A stretch of DNA of 64,000 bases, taken from the NCBI GenBank assembly GCA_035578175.1, contig JAQMRL010000007.1, positions 47,430,727 to 47,494,726 on the forward strand, written 5' to 3'. Below are positions 56,240 through 64,000 of this stretch, one piece after another. How positions within the stretch are numbered: position 1 is the stretch's first letter; each line of letters opens with the position of its first letter. A program made the position numbers and the translations under genes. This stretch comes from Catonia carolina (lineage: Eukaryota > Arthropoda > Insecta > Hemiptera > Achilidae). The notes below the pieces were generated by a model that ran no database searches, was not told the origin of the DNA, and was given only the letters and a program-made list of their open reading frames with translations.

Positions 56240-57000
56240 TTGGCAACCTAAGGGACACTTTAAGTCAGTTGTTTAATCATAATTAATAAAACGTATGTCT
56301 TATTTTGTTCTTTCAAAAATATCAGCTATGCTTGAAACGTGAACGTCAGAAGATTGTATTACATTAGTATTGGGACAATCATTCATGAATGTTTGCAAGA
56401 TATGTTTGAGATGGGTTTCATGATAGTTGAGTTAAGTTCATAAAGACATTAAGCTGGAACAACGGTTTAAAGCGGAAGGCGACTTTCTAGATCGTATTAC
56501 CCTTAGCAAAACCTGGATTCACCATGTTTGAGCACAATCAAAACGGAAAAGTTTGAAGTGAATACATTTTGGATTCGTCTACAAAAAATATTCAAAACTT
56601 AACCCGTGAGACAATAAAGTGATTTGACGGTCTTTTTGGACTACCAAGGTAATTTTTGTGACTATTTAATAGTGAATACTATTCTAACATGCTTTCACAG
56701 AAAATGAGATCTGTGATAAGGCGAAAACGTACGGTCGCTCTGTCATAAATTGTGATTCTCTTAAATAACAACATGAGAATCCACATCATTTAAAGAAAAG
56801 AAGAAATAAGAAAATTCGAGAAGTTGGGTTGGCAGGTGTTGCTACATCCTTTTTACAACCCAGATCTCGTTATTAAAAAGTTATTCAAGAATGGTTGAAA
56901 CAGCAAGGTGAATAATTCTACGCTGCGGGAATCAAAAAACTCACAGAGTGGTGGAAAAAGTGTCTAAATATTGTTGGAGACTTTGTTGAATAGTAGTGTA
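56240..57000 (+). pseudogene. Mariner transposase relic
   Basis: Across many stops and shifts the + strand gives FKAEGDFLDRIT, KTWIHHV, then ENEICDKAKTYGRSV, GWQVLLHPFYNPDLV, and GIKKLTEWWKKCLNIVGDFV. These correspond in order to mariner blocks: FL.RIVT.DE.W.HH, L.HPPYSPDL and GI..L..RW.KC....G.YV. The catalytic DE after RIT and the D of YSPDLAP(S)D context are altered. An old, dead copy; the ends could not be found. Confidence 0.65.
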
Positions 57001-57049
57001 TGATTCATTTCCATTGAATAAATCATTTTTTTTTCTTTGTTTCTTTTAT

Positions 57050-57420
57050 GACCACACAGGATCACTTCAGTCATTTTGGATGGTTCTTCTTCAATTTATT
57101 CTTCTTGCTGTTCCAAAACTTTTTCATATTTTCAGATCTTATTTTCTTTAGTTCATCTGAACAAACCCCAATTGTGCGTTTGACTATTTTGGTGGTTAAT
57201 CAAACTTTGTAACTTCCCATTTGGTGTTCATACCAAGGTGTACGTTGCGTTAGGTCCTCCATAGTTAGGTCGCGTTCTTTCATGTCGTTTTGAATTTCTC
57301 TGAGCCAGGTTAATATAGATTTTCCAGATTTAGCGGTAAGTAGTTTTTCAGTAATTATTCTTAGAAGGCGTGTTGCTGGAGTTCTCAATATGTGTCCCAG
57401 GAAGAAAATTCTCTTTTTTC
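57050..57420 (-). pseudogene. LINE 3' end (family H-like), best-preserved tail
   Basis: The minus strand reads GHILRTPATRLLRIITEKLL, TAKSGKSILTWLREIQNDMK, ERDLTMEDLTQRTPWYEHQM, then after a shift RTIGVCSDELKKIRSENMKK, FWNSKKN. The final (K/R)..R.ENMKK.W... block is the usual C-terminus of these LINE proteins. Upstream RT sequence is absent. Confidence 0.65.
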
Positions 57421-57429
57421 TTATTGTAA

Positions 57430-58100
57430 TTGTGACTGGTTCTATATCTTTAAGATATAGGTAAATATATTTAATCTAGGTAATTTGATATAAATTAAAT
57501 CGTTTTTAATTTATATCAATTTACCTTTTTTATTATTTAGAATCTAACTGTTCGTTTCATTAGTTTTTAATTTAATTAATCTCTACTTCCCTTCACATCC
57601 TGTTCCGAATTATTTCTTATTTCAACTATATTTTCCTTCTTATAAACCTTAAGCATAATCATCAAATAACTAAATAATGTAAATTTGTGTATTACTTTAA
57701 AACATTTCATTAATTACAATAAAACAAATAACATTTACAAAGACGACATCAAAACACTGACAATACTGTACGAAAAAATAATATATCCTACTTGACTTAT
57801 TGTTTTACTTGCAAACTAAAATATAAAATGGGAAGAATTTGTTACACGAAAATAAACCAGCACCTTCTTGTAAAGAAAAACAAAAACTCATAAAGGTTAG
57901 ACCAGCTGACCAGCGAAATGATGTCTGACAATTTGGGACTTCCGTGATGTGAGATAACATAGTTTGATACAAAGAATAGCAACAAAAGGGCATCTATTAT
58001 CTTTTTAAACGTACTCTAAAAATTGTATATATTTTCATCCTACACAGAAAAACACGCAATTGCTTTTCGATTGTGTCTCTTAACGCTATACAAAAGTAAT
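57430..58100. other. Intergenic, no supported gene
   Basis: AT-rich; a small dyad AAATTGATATAAATTAAA / TTTAATTTATATCAATTT near 57482-57523; no coding frame recognised. Confidence 0.35.
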
Positions 58101-58104
58101 GCAA

Positions 58105-58410
58105 ATAAAATAAATCCCTTTCATGAGATGACGCGTCTCATGGCTGGTGGAAAATGTTGAAAAGGCTTACCTCTGACTTATGGGAAAAACCATTAGTGAT
58201 TTCTATATTTATTCTGTAAGAGGAATCGAATGACACTACTTTTGCTTCCAAATTCCGACTTTGATTTCTTGACTTCCGGTCAAAACCGGAACTTCAAACC
58301 CAATCCGTACTTTTTGTGTAAATTACGAATCCGAAAACTGTTTGTTCCTACCTTTTGTGGTTTCTGAAATCCTGGTGTGACAGACGGACGGACAAAGAAG
58401 TAAACGCTTG
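58105..58410 (+). repeat. Family G repeat, copy 2
   Basis: CCCTTTCATGAGATGACGCG, GGCTTACCTCTGACTTATGG, ATTACGAATCCGAAAACTGT, GGTGTGACAGACGGACGGAC; it aligns with 21690-22140 but lacks part of the middle. Confidence 0.6.
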
Positions 58411-58584
58411 CAAATTTGTAAATAACCAAATCATTGTGTGTTTCTGTCCAAGAAAAGTATATAAACGGTAAGTTAACTCTTTCATTATTTGTCTTTATTT
58501 ATTTCCGATTGGTTCCGGTTTTATTAGATTTTTCGAATCCCTTATGGTCCCTATCAGTCCGGATAAACACTGTAGTTCTGTATT

Positions 58585-59155
58585 AGTTATTATTTTATAA
58601 TGTAGGAACTTAAGTTAGGTACCATTAGGAGATCCGACAAGAAAATTTTCATCAAAATTGGTCAACTGGAATTAAAAGTTTATTCGTGCAATTTTTCAAT
58701 AATTTTTGAATTTTCTCAAAAACGATTTGCATTACAATCACTTCATTTACAAAGACTTTTGTGTTCTAAAAGATAGGGGTAAACGGCAAGTCTACTGAAA
58801 TTTGTAGGGGGAGGGGTAGACTGTGCTCTCGTGGTAAAAATTATTAATATTTTTAAGATTGCAACCTTAATACGCATTTTTTTGGCTAAAGCGCATATAA
58901 TCGAAATTATAGTAAATTTTAATACCTACAACTTCTATTTTAAGCATTTTATCCCACAGAGCTTTAAGGTTAGCATCAATTTGTGATCTGCTAAATTTTT
59001 TTCATTGAAATTTAAGTTCAATAGAGGTTGGTTTTCATTTAGTCATCCACTCATGATTAAAAAAATTATGTTATGCTTTTAATTTTGCATTGTTTACTGA
59101 TGATTAACCATAGGTTATGTATTTAATTTTTTGCATTATTAAGAGAAAGTAGCGT
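58585..59155 (-). repeat. Family E copy, partial
   Basis: From AACTTAAGTTAGGTACCATT through TTCTAAAAGATAGGGGTAAA and one inner unit to AAGAGAAAGTAGCG. The 3' terminal ~150 bp are missing. Confidence 0.6.
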
Positions 59156-59159
59156 TCAC

Positions 59160-59935
59160 AATAGATTTTATATTTTTGTAGTGACATATTGTAGGCCTAC
59201 TAGTTATTATTTAAATAATATTACTGTATAATTACAGCATAGGTTTGTAATGCTTTTTATTTTAAGGTTTTTACTGTTTTGAAAATTTCCTTTAACCACC
59301 TGAATTTTCAAAACGGGTGGTCGAGGTGGTGTTCCGTTACTCTAGGGGTGATTCTACTGTCGTGAATAAATGTATTTCAATATCCCATCCCTGCAAAAAA
59401 ATAGAACATAAGTAGAAAATTTTGATTTTATTACGTATTGAAAAAAAAATTTAAATGGATGGTATTTGAATTCTTACTTAATGATATTATAAAGGGAAAA
59501 ATACTGAACATCAGTGATGCGATCAGTTCATCCTTCCGTCTGTCTGTTCGTCCGTCCTAGGTAAATGCAGTAATTTACTGAATATATCTCATTGAAAACG
59601 AAAATGCTTATTCACCTAGTTTTAAACAATAGCAACAGTTATGATTTTTGCATAATATCACGCGGTCATATTTGAGCGCATTCTTGACAGGATCAAAGCA
59701 ACTGGAGCACTACAAGAAATAACAATAATTTTAAACACTGCAAATAGTAACAGTCATTGTATCATTGCATTTTAACCTTACAATCCTACCAAGTGTTTAT
59801 AACGTTTTATTTGTTAAATACATTTAAACTTTTCATTGTTTTAATCCATTTCTTACTTGAAAAATCTGAATAAAGTGAAACATGATTTGTTTTTGAAAAC
59901 AACATTTATTAAATAAATTATATATTTCTTGTATA
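59160..59935. other. Intergenic, no supported gene
   Basis: 59530-59570 (CCTTCCGTCTGTCTGTTCGT) is a short pyrimidine-rich repeat, typical near transposon ends; no element defined. Confidence 0.35.
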
Positions 59936-59939
59936 GGGC

Positions 59940-60250
59940 CAATTTTAGACCGTGTAAAGTAAATTTAAAGATTTTTGGAAGCTCTTTTTGCGGGTTACAA
60001 TCTCAGCATTTGTCTATGTAGGCTTTTCTCCTTTCATTCAGCGTTCAATTTTTGCTCGTCGTGATAGTCCGTAAGTCAATAATCAATTGTCTATTTTTCG
60101 ATTATGTTTTTTCGGTTTATCCCAGTCTCTCAATATTCTTTATTGACTTCCATAAACGCCATCCTTCAACTTAGTTTTATTAAAGCGGTGTAAAAATTTG
60201 TTTTGTCAACCTTTAATCACATTCTTCAAATAAATTAAATTAAGTTCAAT
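59940..60250 (-). pseudogene. LINE 3' region (family H), short copy
   Basis: CCAATTTTAGACCGTGTAAA, GGAAGCTCTTTTTGCGGGTT and GTAGGCTTTTCTCC match the copy at 61060. It is decayed. Confidence 0.5.
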
Positions 60251-60269
60251 TGTATTCTTCATTGGTGGA

Positions 60270-60383
60270 AACTTTTAAAATTGTTTATCTTTTTGTTTTA
60301 TCCGTCCGTCCATCACACTCAGGTGGTAGAAACTACAAAAGTTAGCAAAAAATGGTTTTCGGATTCGTAATCTACACAAAAAA
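60270..60383 (-). repeat. Family G fragment, truncated by family A copy 6
   Basis: The minus strand carries the G 3' end (TGGACGGACGGATAAAAC, GGATTACG..CGAAAACC-type word at 60355). It ends where the A copy begins. Confidence 0.5.
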
Positions 60384-60780
60384 ATGTTATTGTTTAAGTC
60401 AACAGCCGAAAGGCTTGTTTGAACCTCTAGAGGTTTTACCAAGTAAAAATGAAAAGTAAAAAGGTTTACCATGTCTTCCTCACTGAGTCGAAAAAGTATG
60501 TTTATCAGCATGCCAGACCCTCCGAAAAGCACCTTATTCCCACCCAGCAAATGACACCTTCACTTCATTCACCACAGGGTCTGGCTGTACTGTGAAATTC
60601 ATTGCTTCCAGAGGAGATAATTCTGACTAGTGTCTTTCACACCTCTACCTCTTCTGTTCTTAAATAGTTCAGTCATATTATTTACTGACTATGTGATAAG
60701 AAACAGAACTATTTTTTGTAGCCCTGGAACCAACAGATCGAGTGTAACTAATTTAACACTCCACCTGTCCGTTATGGGCA
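60384..60780 (+). repeat. Family A repeat, copy 6
   Basis: TTGTTTAAGTCAACAGCCGA to CCGTTATGGGCA with all internal landmarks. A clear TSD was not found. It lies inside a family G remnant. Confidence 0.75.
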
Positions 60781-61059
60781 TACTATACGTAATTGGTACA
60801 TATGACTAATTGTAATTATGAACAGAAAAAGAAGAGAGTTTAAAATACATAATACTATTATTATTTATACTTACAAATAAACAATGTAAAAGAATACATA
60901 GTTAAATATGTTGGACTAATGTTAATTTTATATGTGATTATTTCTAGATTTTATTTTCTTTGTAATATTTTTAATGGTTTACAATTTTTTTAAATACAAA
61001 TACTGTATAATTTTTATCCAGATTCAGCCGAATCAACAAGTGCCAAATAAACGAGGTTG

Positions 61060-61360
61060 TACTGTATGGATTTATTTTTTTCCGAATATAACCAATTTTA
61101 GACATCGTGAGGTGACATTAAACGTTTCTGGAAGCATTTTTGCAGTCCGCATTTTCAGTATTCGTTCACCGTAGGCTTTTCTACATTCTATCCACTTATT
61201 GATCTGCTTTTACCCTTTATGGAAGGTCTTAAAGTCCGTAATTAGTTGTCTGAATTTTGTTTGGCTCATTAAATTTTCTCGGTTTATTCCGGTTTTCTCA
61301 AAATCCTTATTGATTTCTTTAAAACATTTATTCGAAACCTTAGGTTTATTGTCTGAATGA
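61060..61360 (-). pseudogene. LINE 3' end (family H), copy with readable tail
   Basis: The minus strand reads KEINKDFEKTGINRENLMSQ, TKFRQLITDFKTFHKG-stop, then KWIECRKAYGERILKMRTAK. The E.RKA.GER..K...AK block is the C-terminal motif also seen at 57050. Confidence 0.55.
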
Positions 61361-61367
61361 ATAAATG

Positions 61368-61770
61368 AATAATTATTGTTTGGGTCATCAGCCGAAAGAC
61401 TGGTTTGAACTTCTAGAAGCTTTGCTTAGTAAAACGAGGATTGAAGTGGTTTACTAATGCCTTCCTCACTGAGTAAAAAAGTATGCTTATCAGCTTGCCA
61501 GGCCATCTGAAAACCATCTACTTTCCACCCTACAAATAACATCTTCACTTCATTCACCACAGGGTCTGGCTGTATAATGAAATTCATTACTCTCAAGGTG
61601 ATAACTCTGACTAGTTTCTTTTGCAGCTCTATCTCTTCTGTTTTTAAATACTTCCATCATGTGATTGGATTACCATGTGATAAGAAATAGAACTATTTTT
61701 ATAGTCCTAGGACTAGCAGATCGAGTGGAAATAATTTAAACTGCCTATTATGGCCAAAATTAATAATTAT
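61368..61770 (+). repeat. Family A repeat, copy 7, with 9-bp TSD
   Basis: The unit 61377-61761 (TGTTTGGGTCATCAGCCGAA to CCTATTATGGCC) is flanked by AATAATTAT at 61368-61376 and 61762-61770. With copy 1 this fixes the TSD length at 9 bp. Confidence 0.78.
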
Positions 61771-61774
61771 ATAA

Positions 61775-62570
61775 ATGAAATGTAAAGGTAAATGTAAAGT
61801 ATGAATTTGGAAATAAATTTATTGTTGTCTTTTTCTTGTGTACAGTAATAATTTAATATTTTTTAAAATTTTTGTGATTTTATTTAGGTAGAACGTTGTC
61901 TACTAACCACATGGTTATATGTATTTCACCGTACGGAATCTTTGGGTTGTAAGACAACTTATTGTCAACCGTCTATTGAATTGACCAATAAGATTTTTTT
62001 CATAACACAATCATATTAGAATATGTCAAAGAACATGAATAATTTAATGTTAGAATACCCGCACAATATTGTGGAAATGTTACGATCTCAGGAGCAGGGT
62101 ACTGTTATACGGTATTGTTCAACAGTCACGCTCCAAACATTGATATCCTGACACCAACAGCTCTTAAGTTATACTGTATACAATTATTGTGACGTGAGGT
62201 TGATATCTGAACCTTTGTTACATCTTATATGGTATGCCGATATGCCAATAGTGTCACAACAAATGGTTTTTGAATCATCAATTCATCTTAAAGTAGATAT
62301 TACTGACTCTACTGTTCTCTATTATAAAATGCAAAGATCACTTGATCGCGGCACATCAAATTTGTCAATTGCAACAAACTGTTCTTTTTAACATGATCTG
62401 ACATATCATATTAAACTACAATTTATCCACTACATATAATTTTAGATTGTATCTAACAGTATTAATAGTTAAAACGGTAACGTTCAGAAAAAAATTATAA
62501 CAAAAAGTAATTTATTCATGAGATAATTTATTGTATATATACCAAAAAAATGTATGATCTTTTAACAAAA
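61775..62570. other. Intergenic; one unassigned 65-codon frame
   Basis: 62194-62391 (+) reads LISEPLLHLIWYADMPIVSQ and continues to a stop. It has more balanced composition than its surroundings, but I do not recognise it. Confidence 0.25.
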
Positions 62571-62574
62571 AAAA

Positions 62575-62660
62575 TCTTGTGGGGAAACACCCACACAATT
62601 TTCTCTTGCCAATGTTATTAATGAAATATATATAAACTATATTTAATGATTAGCCATGGG
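62575..62660 (+). repeat. Family E fragment, 5' terminus
   Basis: TTGTGGGGAAACACCCACAC, AATTTTCTCTTGCCAATGTT. It is separated from the next E-derived block by ~660 bp of other sequence, so it is probably one copy split by an insertion. Confidence 0.5.
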
Positions 62661-62669
62661 GTCACGCAA

Positions 62670-63320
62670 TGGGGCAACTCAACCGAACATCTTAAGATTT
62701 TTCGCATACAAAAATATGCAATTACAATTATTACAACATTCCAAGGCATTATTCTTGCAAAGGATTGTTTGTTAATTACAATATTCTCCTCTTGCCGTCT
62801 CTTTATATAGTATATGAAATTTTAAAATTCGCGAAAAAAAACACTGTGGTTTTTACAAAAAATAAGTACAATCATTATTATGAAAATCGACACAATGATG
62901 ACTTCAGTATTGAAAACTATAGAACTTCAAAGTTCTCAAAAGGAATTCACTACAATTCCGTTTGGTTTTTTAACATATTACCATTTAAATAAGATTCCTT
63001 AATTTAAAAAAACTTTGATCGGGAAGTAAAAGTTTTTTTAACAACATGCATTTTATTCTTATCAGAAGTTCTTAAATTATCTGACAAGGAATGCTCTTTA
63101 AATGTAATTTGTGTAGAATTAAAAATTATTAAACATTGTTAGTGTAAATGAATAACTTAGAATTCCAATGTGCAATTTAAGTTGTAATTTAATGAAAAAG
63201 TTATTTTTTTGTTTTAATGAACACTTAATTGTAATCAAAAATTGTATGGTAAGGTAGATTTGAACGTACGTAACTGTATTTGACGATTCCTTTTTTGGTC
63301 GCTGACAAATAAAAATTTAT
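62670..63320. other. Unassigned sequence between E fragments
   Basis: A 75-codon + strand frame at 62765-62992 (Asn/Lys/Tyr rich) is not recognised; possibly an insertion into the E copy. Confidence 0.3.
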
Positions 63321-63324
63321 TTAA

Positions 63325-63840
63325 TTGTTTATTTATTAGTAAACAATGCAATTTGACAAACATAACCTAATTTTAATCATGCGTGAATGACGATAATTCA
63401 AAATCAACCTCTGTAGAACTTAAAAATTCGAAAAAATTACTAATTGACACTAAAATAAGCTGTGTAGAAAAAATTCTTAAAATAAAAGTTGTAGAGTTTT
63501 TTAATTTTCAATAACTTTAATTGTATTGATAATGAAAATTAAGTGAAATTAGTGAAAAATTATACACTAATGTTGAAAAATGCATACAGTACTAAGGCCA
63601 CAATTTTAAAATATTCAATTTTTTTACTTTTTTACCGATTTAAAATTTAAATCGGTAAAAAACTTTACTTTATCTTTATCATTTAAACTACTTTAAATTA
63701 TCATTTAAATTACTTTACCATTTAATGATAAAGTAAAAAAAAAATTAACTGACACTAAACTAAGCGCTTTAGAAAAAAAATATTTGAAATAGAAGTCGTA
63801 GTGTTTTTAATTTCCTACAGTCTTAATTACATACACTGTT
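63325..63840 (+). repeat. Family E fragment, inner part
   Basis: ACATAACCTAATTTTAATCA, GCGTGAATGACG, ATTGACACTAAAATAAGCTG and a second unit AACTGACACTAAACTAAGCG. The start of the family lies at 62575. Confidence 0.55.
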
Positions 63841-63844
63841 CTAA

Positions 63845-63998
63845 ATCAATCGTCCCTTCATACTCTTTGGCAACCCTTGTACATTTTACTATCGGTGAAA
63901 CAAATCTCCAAGGTTGTGTGGCAAATATACCGAACGGTCTCACACCGGGTCGAGGAATCCTGAGCATAATAGGTTGGTCGGAACCATATGTTTGATTA
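63845..63998. other. GC-richer open stretch at the window edge, unassigned
   Basis: Both strands are open: + reads FTIGETNLQGCVANIPNGLT, minus reads TYGSDQPIMLRIPRPGVRPF, GIFATQPWRFVSPIVKCTRV. Composition differs from the neighbouring repeat. It could be a partial transposon ORF or an exon running out of the window. Confidence 0.25.
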
Positions 63999-64000
63999 AG

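Overview
The window is AT-rich animal nuclear DNA, almost certainly insect. Genes are split by kilobase introns with GT/AG borders, and Tigger/pogo, mariner-like, RTE/Jockey-like LINE, tRNA-derived SINE and Penelope-like remnants are dense. The mix would fit a large hemipteroid genome, but I cannot fix the order or species from sequence alone. There is no bacterial gene organisation.

One host gene is well supported. It lies on the + strand and is the 3' part of a zona-pellucida (ZP) domain membrane protein. Five coding exons (2441-2601, 5133-5392, 9757-9813, 12341-12452, 20998-21263) join in phase to give 284 residues, ending with a transmembrane helix and a short cytoplasmic tail. The ZP N-terminal half and the signal peptide lie upstream of the window. 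A second, weak host candidate is a possible terminal exon at 44051-44134.

The rest is mobile-element debris, much of it nested. From 382 to 4387 there are two palindromic insertions of one Penelope-like family carrying hammerhead-ribozyme-like cores. The larger holds two head-to-head copies of a GIY-YIG endonuclease reading frame inside a 16-bp target duplication. The smaller sits inside a duplicated, dead copy of a ZP exon. Introns 3 and 4 (5.4-12.3 kb) hold a Tigger element with a mariner-like element inside it, plus copies of two unclassified families (called A and E here). The 8.5-kb last intron holds a mariner-like relic with D2/D3 transposase fragments, a 41-bp tandem array and a LINE tail.

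From 21.3 kb to the end the DNA is gene-poor. It holds LINE 3' ends, five or six SINE copies, two more Tigger elements, a TA-flanked element with an orphan C-terminus, a ~640-bp near-perfect A/T-rich palindrome (39.4-40.1 kb), and further A and E copies, one nested so that an empty site can be inferred. No intact autonomous transposon was found; every transposase or reverse transcriptase is truncated, frameshifted or lacks catalytic residues.
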